From Lachnospiraceae bacterium (lineage in GTDB: Bacteria; Bacillota; Clostridia; Lachnospirales; Lachnospiraceae), in NCBI GenBank assembly GCA_029071325.1, contig JAIEAP010000043.1, positions 1-64,000 of the forward strand: DNA of 64,000 nt. Reading direction: 5' to 3'. Below are positions 49,641 through 59,141 of this stretch, piece after piece. The translations under genes were made by a program, and so were the position numbers. Numbering within the stretch: position 1 is the stretch's first letter; each line of letters opens with the position of its first letter. The notes beneath the pieces were generated by a model that saw only the letters and a program-made list of their open reading frames with translations, was not told where the DNA came from and made no database searches.

Positions 49641-51146
49641 CTAAATCATGAATCCAATCACAGATGATTCATTGACCGATTCGCTTCTCTCTATCTCTCC
49701 GCTGATTGCTCCGTCCTTCATGATCAGGAGCCGGTCGCTCATTCCGATCAGCTCGGCAAGTTCCTCTGAGATGATAATGATGGATTTGCCTTCCTTCTTC
49801 ATCCGGTAGATCAACTGGTACATTGCCTGCTTCACACCGATATCCACGCCTCGTGTCGGGCAATCCAGAATCAGTATCTCACTGTCGCAGCCGATCCATT
49901 TGCCGAATACCACCTTCTGCTTGTTGCCCCCGGACAGTTCAGAAACTGCCTGCTTGGGCTCTCTGCATTTAATGGAGAGGGAATCTATCTGCTCTCTCAC
50001 CAGCTTCCGTTCATTTCCGGCAGTGACGACGATACCTTTTTTGATCTTATCCAGTCCTGCCACTGCAATATTCTCCAGAATACTTGCATCCAGATTCAAC
50101 GCCTCACTGTCACGATCCTTGGACACATATCCGATCTTGTGCTGCATGGCAATCTTCTCATTCTTCATCTCCATACCGTCTGCCGTCGTAACCTTACCGG
50201 ACTCAAGGGTGACTGCCCCGAAAAGCGCCTTGCCCAGGGTATGCATACCGCAGCTACTCAATCCTCCTACGCCCAGGATCTCACCTTTATGTAACTCCAA
50301 TGACAAATGCTTTAATTCTTCACCCAGATTCGCGTCTTCCATCTTTAAGACGACTTCTTCACCGTGTGTGCTGTCATAATCACTTCTATAATAATCTCCC
50401 TTCAGCTCACGGCCTACCATCAACTGCTTGATGACCTCTTCATCAAATTCCTCACGATCCAGGCTTCGGATCAGCTTGCCGTCCCGAAGCACAGTCAGTG
50501 TGCTGCACACCTTCATGAGTTCATCCAGGTCATGGGAAATAAACAGTACGCTCTTGCCTTCCTGCTTCCACTGCTCCATGATCTCATAGATCTTATCACG
50601 CCCGGTCTGGGACAGTGCCGTTGTAGTCTCATCCACCACGAAGATATCCGGCTTTTTGGAGATCACCTTTGCAATCTCGATCAGCTTACGATCCTGCAGA
50701 TCCAGCATCTGTGTCGGCATAGCCGGATTCACATGTTCCATTCCTACCAGCTTCAATACTTCTCTCGCAGCCTTATTCAGTTTTCTGCGGCTCACGAAGC
50801 AACCCGCCTTAAACTGTTCCAGATTGCCCAGAAAAATATTCTCCGCAACCGAGATGCCTCCGATCGTTCCTCTCTCCTGAACCACCATCCCGATCCCGTT
50901 ATCCAGGGCATCCAGCATATTTACCGGATTCCAGTCCTTGCCTTTGAACTGCATCTTTCCACTGGTCGCCGGCTGCATACCTGCCGCGATGGAAGAAATC
51001 GTGCTCTTGCCGGAACCATTCTCACCGATCAGTCCACGGATTTCCCCCGGAAACACTTCCAGATCTACATTATCCAGTGCAACCGTCGTTCCGAAATGTT
51101 TGGTCATCCCCGCCATTTTCAATATTGGTTGTTTCATTTCCATCAC
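49641..51146 (-). CDS. Sugar ABC transporter ATP-binding protein (RbsA/MglA-like, two ABC domains)
   Basis: GENGSGKST, second signature ELSGGNKQKVVFGKW, LILDCPTRGVDIG. Confidence 0.92.
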   Translation of the reverse strand: MMEMKQPILKMAGMTKHFGTTVALDNVDLEVFPGEIRGLIGENGSGKSTISSIAAGMQPATSGKMQFKGKDWNPVNMLDALDNGIGMVVQERGTIGGISVAENIFLGNLEQFKAGCFVSRRKLNKAAREVLKLVGMEHVNPAMPTQMLDLQDRKLIEIAKVISKKPDIFVVDETTTALSQTGRDKIYEIMEQWKQEGKSVLFISHDLDELMKVCSTLTVLRDGKLIRSLDREEFDEEVIKQLMVGRELKGDYYRSDYDSTHGEEVVLKMEDANLGEELKHLSLELHKGEILGVGGLSSCGMHTLGKALFGAVTLESGKVTTADGMEMKNEKIAMQHKIGYVSKDRDSEALNLDASILENIAVAGLDKIKKGIVVTAGNERKLVREQIDSLSIKCREPKQAVSELSGGNKQKVVFGKWIGCDSEILILDCPTRGVDIGVKQAMYQLIYRMKKEGKSIIIISEELAELIGMSDRLLIMKDGAISGEIERSESVNESSVIGFMI

Positions 51147-51201
51147 ACCTGCTCCTTTTTGTATGTTGTCCTGACTTTTTCTTCTTGGAAGAACTAACTA
51201 A

Positions 51202-51230
51202 ATTATATTTTTTTTGACATCTTCTCACAA
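51202..51230 (-). promoter_or_regulatory. Predicted promoter of the 12-gene sugar/sensing operon
   Basis: Minus strand TTGTGA (51230-51225), 17 bp, TATAAT (51207-51202). Confidence 0.55.
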
Positions 51231-51378
51231 CTTTTTCATTTATCCAAAACACCCCCGATTCTTCTCTTTTTGGTTTTGCGTCTCATTTTTGAGATAATAG
51301 ACAAAGAACCTTTTATTTTTATCCTTCCTGCTTTTCGTTTTTTGTGCAATTTTACTTATCCACCATCATTCATCCGCG

Positions 51379-51392
51379 TGGTAACGTTACCA
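51379..51392. promoter_or_regulatory. 14-bp perfect palindrome TGGTAACGTTACCA (LacI/CcpA-type operator candidate)
   Basis: Lies in the divergent intergenic region; one mismatch to the cre core TGNAANCGNWNNCA. Confidence 0.55.
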
Positions 51393-51533
51393 TTCTTTCC
51401 CTGGTTTTCTTGGTTTTCACATGCACATGTTATAATTTGTAGGATTTTACTTTTTTTCATTTCTTTTTTATCCTTTTATACTTGTCTTTTTGTCCTTGTT
51501 TCTGCTATCATAATCACGAGGTGAACAAATACT

Positions 51534-54023
51534 ATGGAACAATTACATGAAATCATTGCGTTTGACAATTCGATACCGGTCAAGTGTTTTCTACATAAAC
51601 TGGGCTATTCCGGCAGGCATTATCACGACAGCATTGAACTGTTATTCATCCTGTCCGGCGAAACGGACCTCATCGTGGAGGATGCCGTTTATCATCTGCG
51701 CCAGGAAGACATTGTGGTGATCAACACCAATGAAATACACGAGCTGCGGGGAGAGAACTGTGTACTGATCGCAATGCAGATGAAGCCTTCTCTCTTTGAA
51801 GGTGAACTGGATCAGCACAATACACTGTTCTTCGACTGTAATTCCTGCACGAATCCCAACCAGAAGACCTTTGACCCCCTGCGGCAGCTAATTGCCCGCA
51901 TGGTTAAGAACAATACCACCAAACGTCAGAATTACCAGCTCCTGAACAAAGCCTTCGCTTACCAGCTGATCTTCCTGCTTTTATCCCAGTTCCAGTCAGA
52001 GAGCGTTTCCTCGGGCGCTACCCGCTCCCATAAGAATATAGAACGTGTGGAGCAGATCATACGTATCATAAATACTAACTATGCTTCAGAGCTGACTCTT
52101 GCATCCCTGGCGGAGGAAGTGCACCTGTCGGTGCCCTATCTCTCCCGCTTCTTCGATAAGCAGTTGGGGACTACCTTCCTGAATTATCTGAACTCAGTCC
52201 GGTTGTCCCACGCAGTCAACGAACTGCTGTCTACCGACCTGTCCATCGAACAGATCGCTCTGGATAACGGATTTTCCAGTGCCCACTCATTTGTGCAGAT
52301 CTTCAAAAAGAATTACAACTGCCTGCCCAGTGTGTACCGGCGCAACAACCAGACCTCCGGTGTCCGAAGCTATATCTCCAACGCGCAGCAGTTTACTTCT
52401 TATATAGAAATGGAGCAGCACGATTATATGCAGGAACTCTCCAAATATTTAAATTCGGAGTCTGCATTGGAAGCAACACCAGTTACCTCCTATACTTCAT
52501 ATGAAGTGCAGGTTCCCGCAGAGTGCAGGAAGCTTACCCATACCTGGAAAACCTTTGTGGCCGTAGGCAGCGCCAGACTGCTGCTGTTTGAGCATGTGCG
52601 GCAGACACTGCGGGAAATCCAGAGCAATATTGGTTACCGCTATATTAAGTTCCACGGCATCCTCTCCGATGAAATGCATGTTTATGAGAGCGCCCCAAAC
52701 GGTGTCTGCACCTACTGCTATACCTATGTGGACCAGGTTCTGGACTTCCTGCTCTCCATTGGCTTAAAGCCTTTGATCGAGTTGTCCTTCATGCCTAAGG
52801 CGCTGGCGGCAGACACTTCCAAATCATGTTTTGGCTTCATCACCAGTCCTCCGAAAGACATTTCCGGCTGGGTGGCATTGATCCGTGATTTTACCCTTCA
52901 TCTTATTACACGCTACGGCGAGAAGGAGGTTTGCTCCTGGCCCTTTAGCGTGTGGAACGAACCGGATACCAACTACAATATGTTCGGGTTTGCCACCTAT
53001 GAGGATTTTTATCCCTTCTATGAGGCTACCTATCACGCCGTAAAAGAAGTATGCCCCGCTATCCGGCTGGGTACTCCCTCTAATTATTATCTGACCCAGT
53101 ATCAGGAACACTGGATCCACGGATTTATGGACTGGTGCCAGGAACATGACTGCATGCCTGATTTTTACAATATGCATTTTTACCCCACCACCTTCAGCGC
53201 CCCTCTGCTTGATACCTTTACAGAAACGGACGCAACGGGCTGCATCCATCTGAGCGAGGATGAGAATCTTTTCCACTCCTTTGTGGCGCAGATCAACAAT
53301 TATGCCGCTCAGAGAGATTCTTCCCCTATGCCGATCTATCTGACTGAGTGGAATGCCAGTCCCTCTCATGCGGAGCTGCTGAACGATACCTGCTTCCTCT
53401 CCTGCTATATTGTGAAAAATATTCTGGAAAATTATGACCTGCTGGACAGCTTTGGCTTCTGGACCCTGACGGACTTCCTGGAGGAATTCCCGATTCCTTC
53501 CGCCACCTTCCACGGCGGACTGGGTCTGGTCACACACAACGGCATCCCCAAGGCAGGCTATCATGCGTTCTGCCTGCTGAACCGGCTGGGCAGTGAACTG
53601 GTTGCACAAAAAGACGGAATCTTCCTCACCCGGACCGGTGAGATATACCAGTTGATCTGCTATAACTACAAGCACTTCTCCTCCCTCTATGCGCAGGGAG
53701 AAATGTTTGACATGACCCCCAGCAACCGCTATGCCACCTTCATGCCGGAGGAATCAAAGGAATTCATGATTACCATTCATGACATCCCGCAGGAGGCATA
53801 TACGGTAACGGAAATCAGCCTTAGCCGCCATTCCGGCAGCAGTTTTGATAAATGGATGGAAATGGGTGGAGTAGAACCTTCCACCCCGGAAGAAATTGAA
53901 ACGCTGCGCCGTCTGTCCACTCCAATGCTCCAGAAATATTCTGTGAAAGCGGAAAACGGCTCCCTGAAGCTATCCACTGTATTGGAACAACTGGAGGTAA
54001 AGCTGTTTATTTTTACTCCATAA
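51534..54023 (+). CDS. AraC-type regulator fused to a GH39-like glycoside hydrolase domain
   Basis: HTH LDNGFSSAHSFVQIFKKNYNCLPSVYRR followed by WNEPDTNYNMFGF...IYLTEWNAS. Confidence 0.9.
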   Translation: MEQLHEIIAFDNSIPVKCFLHKLGYSGRHYHDSIELLFILSGETDLIVEDAVYHLRQEDIVVINTNEIHELRGENCVLIAMQMKPSLFEGELDQHNTLFFDCNSCTNPNQKTFDPLRQLIARMVKNNTTKRQNYQLLNKAFAYQLIFLLLSQFQSESVSSGATRSHKNIERVEQIIRIINTNYASELTLASLAEEVHLSVPYLSRFFDKQLGTTFLNYLNSVRLSHAVNELLSTDLSIEQIALDNGFSSAHSFVQIFKKNYNCLPSVYRRNNQTSGVRSYISNAQQFTSYIEMEQHDYMQELSKYLNSESALEATPVTSYTSYEVQVPAECRKLTHTWKTFVAVGSARLLLFEHVRQTLREIQSNIGYRYIKFHGILSDEMHVYESAPNGVCTYCYTYVDQVLDFLLSIGLKPLIELSFMPKALAADTSKSCFGFITSPPKDISGWVALIRDFTLHLITRYGEKEVCSWPFSVWNEPDTNYNMFGFATYEDFYPFYEATYHAVKEVCPAIRLGTPSNYYLTQYQEHWIHGFMDWCQEHDCMPDFYNMHFYPTTFSAPLLDTFTETDATGCIHLSEDENLFHSFVAQINNYAAQRDSSPMPIYLTEWNASPSHAELLNDTCFLSCYIVKNILENYDLLDSFGFWTLTDFLEEFPIPSATFHGGLGLVTHNGIPKAGYHAFCLLNRLGSELVAQKDGIFLTRTGEIYQLICYNYKHFSSLYAQGEMFDMTPSNRYATFMPEESKEFMITIHDIPQEAYTVTEISLSRHSGSSFDKWMEMGGVEPSTPEEIETLRRLSTPMLQKYSVKAENGSLKLSTVLEQLEVKLFIFTP

Positions 54024-54114
54024 ATGGGGAAGGGGGCTTTAGCTCCGAATTCCGGTGCCAAGCCCCAGTATAAAGAAAAAAACAAATGGATTGTGTTCTG
54101 ACATGTTTATGTTT

Positions 54115-54164
54115 GTTCCTGTTTGAGAACTGTCTCTATTATAGAGGCTCCCACAGACAGGAAC
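54115..54164. other. Imperfect hairpin between the convergent AraC-GH39 and fucO genes
   Basis: GTTCCTGT...ACAGGAAC with inner CTCTAttaTAGAG. Confidence 0.45.
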
Positions 54165-54229
54165 AACTTTCATTTTTATCCTGTTAAGTCGACTTTTTTG
54201 TCTTTTTTCTGCAAGACTTTTGCTTCCGC

Positions 54230-55378
54230 TTAAATCAGGCTCTCATAGAGGGCTGTAATATCCTCTACGCTGGTCTCCTTCGGGTTGCCCGGTCTGCACG
54301 CATCGTCATATGCGGACTGCGCCAGGAACGGAATATCCTCCCGCTTTACGATTTCCTTTAAGTCTGCCGGGATTCCCACATCCTGTGACAGCTTCTTCAC
54401 AGCATCAATAGCAGCCCTGCGGTACTCTTCTTTCGTCATACTATCTACACCGGATACCCCCATTGCCCTTGCAATCTCGCGATATTTCTCACCGGTTGCC
54501 TCTGCATTGTATTCCATGACGGTAGGCAGGATAATTGCGTTCGCCACACCATGAGGCGTGTCATACAGCGCCCCCAGCGGATGCGCCATAGAGTGAACGA
54601 TGCCAAGACCAACATTGGAAAATCCCATGCCTGCCACATACTGTCCCAACGCCATATCCGCCCGTCCCTCCGGGGTATTGTCCACTGCGCCCCGTAAAGA
54701 ACGTGCAATGATCTCAATTGCTTTCAGATGGAACATATCGGACAGTTCCCATGCGCCTGCCGTAATGTATCCTTCAATGGCATGGGTCAGGGCATCCATT
54801 CCGGTAGCAGCTGTCAGACCTTTCGGCATGGAAGACATCATATCCGGATCTACAAATGCGATGACCGGAATATCCTTGGGGTCCACACATACCATCTTGC
54901 GGTTTTTCTCTACGTCGGTGATCACATAATTGATAGTAACCTCAGCCGCGGTTCCTGCTGTGGTAGGCACAGCAAAAATAGGAACGCATTTATTCCTGGT
55001 AGGCGCAACGCCCTCCAAGCTTCTCACATCCGCAAACTCCGGATTTGTAATAATAATACCTACCGCTTTTGCCGTATCCATGGAGGAACCGCCGCCGATG
55101 GCAATGATATAGTCTGCGCCGGAAGCCTTGAATGCCTCCACACCGGTCTGTACGTTCTCAATGGTTGGATTGGGCTTAATGTTGGAATACAGTTCATAAG
55201 CAAGCCCCGCCTGCTCCAATACATCCAATACCTTCTTCGTCACCCCGAATTTTACCAGGTCTGGATCCGAGCATACAAATGCCTTCTGATAACCTCTTCC
55301 CTGCGCTTCTCCTGCGATTTCTGCGATCGCTCCTGCCCCATGATAGGACGTCTCGTTTAACACGAATCTGTTTGCCAT
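54230..55378 (-). CDS. fucO: Lactaldehyde reductase (iron-dependent alcohol dehydrogenase)
   Basis: MANRFVLNETSYHGAGAI; GGGSSMDTAKA; GIVHSMAHPLGALYDTPHGVANA. Confidence 0.92.
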   Translation of the reverse strand: MANRFVLNETSYHGAGAIAEIAGEAQGRGYQKAFVCSDPDLVKFGVTKKVLDVLEQAGLAYELYSNIKPNPTIENVQTGVEAFKASGADYIIAIGGGSSMDTAKAVGIIITNPEFADVRSLEGVAPTRNKCVPIFAVPTTAGTAAEVTINYVITDVEKNRKMVCVDPKDIPVIAFVDPDMMSSMPKGLTAATGMDALTHAIEGYITAGAWELSDMFHLKAIEIIARSLRGAVDNTPEGRADMALGQYVAGMGFSNVGLGIVHSMAHPLGALYDTPHGVANAIILPTVMEYNAEATGEKYREIARAMGVSGVDSMTKEEYRRAAIDAVKKLSQDVGIPADLKEIVKREDIPFLAQSAYDDACRPGNPKETSVEDITALYESLI

Positions 55379-55423
55379 AATTACATCCTCCTTTTGCTAT
55401 TTATTATATATTTTTTACCTTTT

Positions 55424-56248
55424 TTATTTTTCATACAGGAATTTCTCCGGAAGTGTTACCTTAAAATCCTTCGCCAACTCCCGGAACTGATCCGGCTGAA
55501 TTGTCTGTGCCTTCGTCTGCTGCATGGACAATACCTTCACCAGAATTTCTGCAGATTTCTCGGCCGTATGCATCAGCCCGAAGGTCAGATCAAAATCTTC
55601 TCCCGCCGCAAACATTCCATGGTGAGCCCATATGGCAAGATCATACTTCTCCATGAGCCTGCTGGTCTCTACCGCTATCTCCCTGCCACCGGGAACCATC
55701 CAGGGAACCACTCCGATCCCTTCCGGAAATACCACCGGACACTCCGTTGCCATCTCCCACAATTCCCTGGTAAAGACCTGATCCTCCAGCGGAAGTACAA
55801 AGGTAAGCGCAATCACATTGGTGGTATGAGCGTGATAGATAACCCGATACCGCCCATCCGTCTTGTTCTTCTTCACTTCATGATTCATCAGATGAGAAGG
55901 TAATTCACTGGTAGGTCTTCCCCCGTCCTTCATTCCCCAGACAATGCGGTAATTTTCACCTTTATCATCCAGTTCAATCATACAGATAGATTCCGCCGGA
56001 CACGTTATCACATTGCGGAAGAATTTTCCACTTCCCGTCACCAGAAAGTATTCTCCTGCCAGTCCCGGAACACTGGTTCCGATAGGCTGCCACTCCCTAG
56101 GTTCCAAATACTTTCTTACCTCATCCACTTCTTCTGATTTCACCCGATAGGACAAATTGCCGCCGTTGCGCTCATGCCAGCCCTGTTCCCATCCATCGTT
56201 TGCCATCCGCATAAATCCTTTTACAAATCCTGCTTCCCAAAATTCCAT
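55424..56248 (-). CDS. rhaD: Rhamnulose-1-phosphate aldolase
   Basis: GWHERNGGNLSYRV; class II aldolase metal-binding His motifs (HAHTTN). Confidence 0.92.
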   Translation of the reverse strand: MEFWEAGFVKGFMRMANDGWEQGWHERNGGNLSYRVKSEEVDEVRKYLEPREWQPIGTSVPGLAGEYFLVTGSGKFFRNVITCPAESICMIELDDKGENYRIVWGMKDGGRPTSELPSHLMNHEVKKNKTDGRYRVIYHAHTTNVIALTFVLPLEDQVFTRELWEMATECPVVFPEGIGVVPWMVPGGREIAVETSRLMEKYDLAIWAHHGMFAAGEDFDLTFGLMHTAEKSAEILVKVLSMQQTKAQTIQPDQFRELAKDFKVTLPEKFLYEK

Positions 56249-56267
56249 GTCCTTCTATCCTCCGTTC

Positions 56268-57527
56268 TTACTGCCTTTTTCCCAGCACTTCCTGCTCATA
56301 CTTCTCTACTTCTGCAAACCAGCCGTCCTCAGACACGCCGCACTGCTCACAGTATTCCCTCCATACATCTGCGAAGGGACACATCTTCACATTCTCCTGC
56401 ATCACCATAAGCTCCGTGAGGCGGTTCTCCTCCTGCAGCTGTTTCATCTGCTCATTTGGCAGACACAGAGCATACAGCAGAGCCTTCTGCCAGCTCCGGA
56501 AGCCTACCGCCCATGCGCTGATGCGGTTAATGCCTGCATCGAAGTAATCCAACGCCATATACACGCGGTCCAATGCATTGCAGCGGACGATTTCCTTCGC
56601 CATCTCCTTCGTCTCATCGTCAAAGAGTACAACATGGTCACTGTCCCAGCGCACCGGTCTTGTGATGTGCAGCGCAATCTCCGGATAGAAGCATAAGAGC
56701 GCCGGAATTTTGTCAGATACTACCTCGGTTGGATGGTAATGCCCGTTGTCCATCAGGGGAAGGCAACCCTCATGGGATGCTGCAAAGCTTAAAGTGAATT
56801 CTGCGCTTCCCGCAGTGTAGGATTCCACACCGATACCAAATACCTTGGATTCTACACAGGGCTTCACCAGTTTCTTATCAAAGGGTTCCGAAAGGATCTG
56901 CTCAATGGAATCCTTGTAACGCATCCTGGGACCCATCCGGTCTGCCGGAATATCCTTATAGCCGTCGCCCGTCCAGATATTCATAACGCAGGGCATACCC
57001 GTCTCTTTGGCAAAATACTCCGCAATACGGATACATGCTTTGCCGTGATTGATCCAGAAGCGTCTCGTCTCCTCATCCGGACTGGATAAGGTAAGCCCAT
57101 CCTTTACCTTATTGTGAGAGAAGAACGTGGGATTAAAGTCGATTCCCATATTTCTCTCCTTGGCAAATTCCACCCACTTTGCAAAATGCTTCGGTTCCAG
57201 CTGATCACGGTCCACACGCTCCGCACCTTCGCCAAACATAGCATAGCTTGCGTGAAGATTCAGCTTTTTGCGGCCAGGCATCAAGCTCAGAGCCTTGTCC
57301 ATATCCTGCATCAGTTCTTCCGGCGTCCTGGCTTTTCCGGGATAATCTCCGGTGGTCTGGATACCGCCGGTCAGCGGTCCTTCATGATCAAAACCTGTCA
57401 CATCATCTCCCTGCCAGCAATGGAGGGACACCGGTATCTCCTTTAGCATTGCGATGGCCTGATCCGTATCCACGCCTAATTCACGATACCTTGCCTTTGC
57501 GTCTTCATACCTCTCTTTGTTCGTCAT
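56268..57527 (-). CDS. rhaA: L-rhamnose isomerase
   Basis: PVSLHCWQGDDVTGFD; DNGHYHPTEVVSDKI. Confidence 0.96.
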   Translation of the reverse strand: MTNKERYEDAKARYRELGVDTDQAIAMLKEIPVSLHCWQGDDVTGFDHEGPLTGGIQTTGDYPGKARTPEELMQDMDKALSLMPGRKKLNLHASYAMFGEGAERVDRDQLEPKHFAKWVEFAKERNMGIDFNPTFFSHNKVKDGLTLSSPDEETRRFWINHGKACIRIAEYFAKETGMPCVMNIWTGDGYKDIPADRMGPRMRYKDSIEQILSEPFDKKLVKPCVESKVFGIGVESYTAGSAEFTLSFAASHEGCLPLMDNGHYHPTEVVSDKIPALLCFYPEIALHITRPVRWDSDHVVLFDDETKEMAKEIVRCNALDRVYMALDYFDAGINRISAWAVGFRSWQKALLYALCLPNEQMKQLQEENRLTELMVMQENVKMCPFADVWREYCEQCGVSEDGWFAEVEKYEQEVLGKRQ

Positions 57528-57612
57528 AGTCTTCTCCTTTTCTTTTCTTTTTATCTATATAAAATGTCCAACCTTTAAACACATCGTTTACTCACGCCGC
57601 ATATTCTCCGCT

Positions 57613-59013
57613 CTACGGCTCAAAAATCTCCATCTGGCAAGAGTGATAAATACACACTCTCGCATCATGCAGGGATTGAAATTCCCTGAAAGCAATCATC
57701 TGTGCTGCAACATTGCCCACCGCCGTAGCTTCCGTGGGTCCCGCACATACGGTCCTTCCGGTTGCCCTGGCAGTGATGCGGTTCAGATAATCTGCTTTCG
57801 CGCCGCCGCCTACAATATAGAGACGGTCATAGGTCTTGCCGGTCATATGCTCAATCTCTTCCACAGTTTTCCGGTAGCATTCCGCCAGGCTGTTATAGAT
57901 GACCGCCGCCACCTGCGCAATCCCTTCCGGCACCTGCTGTCCGCTTTCCCGGCAGGCGTTTTGTACCTCTAACGTCATATTCTCCGGCGCCAGGAAACGG
58001 CTGTCGTTGCAATCCACCAGGGAAACAATATCCTCTCTGGCTGCCATAGCACATATGGTTCCAAAATCCATATCCTGCCCGATCTCCTTTTTCACGCTCT
58101 GTATCATCCACAGTCCCATGATGTTTTTCAGATAACGGAACCGGTAATCATACCCGCCTTCATTGGTCAGGTTCAACTCCCGGCTCTCCGGAGAGCAGTT
58201 TGCAGTCATAATCTCCGTTCCCATCAGAGACCATGTCCCGGAACTGATGTAGAGGGTATCTTCTTTGTTGGAGGGCACTGCCATAACCGCAGATGCGGTA
58301 TCATGGGTGGCAGGAAGCACAACCTTACAGTCATATCCAACCTCTTCCTGTATACTTTCCGTAAGATGTCCCAGTTCACTGCCCGGAAGCAGGATATTCT
58401 GAAATATGCCGGTGGGATAACCCAATGTCCGGATCAGATTCATATCCCAAGTCTTGGTGATTGGGCTCACCAACTGTGTGGTGGTAGCGTTTGTGTACTC
58501 TGTCGCCGCCACACCGGTCAACAGATAATGGAAATAGTCGGGAATCATCAGCAGCTTTGCCGCTTGTTCCAGATATTCCGGATGCTGCTGTTTGACAGCC
58601 ATCAACTGATAGATCGTATTGAAATTCTGCTTCTGGATACCCGTCACACCGTAGAGTTCTTCTTCCCGCATACAGCGGTATACTTCCCTGTCCATATCCG
58701 CCGTCCTGTCGTCACGGTAAGCATATGCCGGTCCCAGCCGCCTGCCGTCCCTGTCCAGTAACACATAATCCACAGCCCAGGTGTCAATCCCCATACTCTC
58801 TGGTATCTTGCCCAGTGTCGCACACTGGCGCATGCCTGCCTTGATCTCCTCAAACAGCCGATCTACGTCCCATACCAGCGAACCATCCTGATTTGTCATA
58901 CCATTGGGGAACCGGTATATTTCCTCCAGAACCATGCGTCCGCCTTCCCGGTGTGCTAAAATGTGCCTGCCGCTGGATGCACCGATATCCACCGCCAAAT
59001 AGTATCTGCTCAT
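57613..59013 (-). CDS. rhaB: Rhamnulokinase
   Basis: YYLAVDIGASSGRHI; GTWSLMGTE; FGGY-kinase fold. Confidence 0.95.
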   Translation of the reverse strand: MSRYYLAVDIGASSGRHILAHREGGRMVLEEIYRFPNGMTNQDGSLVWDVDRLFEEIKAGMRQCATLGKIPESMGIDTWAVDYVLLDRDGRRLGPAYAYRDDRTADMDREVYRCMREEELYGVTGIQKQNFNTIYQLMAVKQQHPEYLEQAAKLLMIPDYFHYLLTGVAATEYTNATTTQLVSPITKTWDMNLIRTLGYPTGIFQNILLPGSELGHLTESIQEEVGYDCKVVLPATHDTASAVMAVPSNKEDTLYISSGTWSLMGTEIMTANCSPESRELNLTNEGGYDYRFRYLKNIMGLWMIQSVKKEIGQDMDFGTICAMAAREDIVSLVDCNDSRFLAPENMTLEVQNACRESGQQVPEGIAQVAAVIYNSLAECYRKTVEEIEHMTGKTYDRLYIVGGGAKADYLNRITARATGRTVCAGPTEATAVGNVAAQMIAFREFQSLHDARVCIYHSCQMEIFEP

Positions 59014-59092
59014 TTTCCTTCTCCTGCCTTTCCTCTATCCGTCATTTACGCGCTTCCTTTAATCTGTCTTCACTATACGCAAAAATGCGCAC

Positions 59093-59127
59093 AAAAAAAA
59101 GAACACTTTTTGTTCAAAAAAGTGTCC
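59093..59127 (-). terminator. Intrinsic terminator downstream of the rhamnose AraC gene
   Basis: Minus strand ACACTTTTTTGAACAAAAAGTGT followed by TTCTTTTTTTT. Confidence 0.75.
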
Positions 59128-59141
59128 TTATTTGCACCTTA

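Noticed and set aside
52824-53675. 283-aa minus-strand ORF inside the AraC-GH39 gene
   Set aside because: Antisense shadow; the sense frame carries recognisable catalytic motifs.
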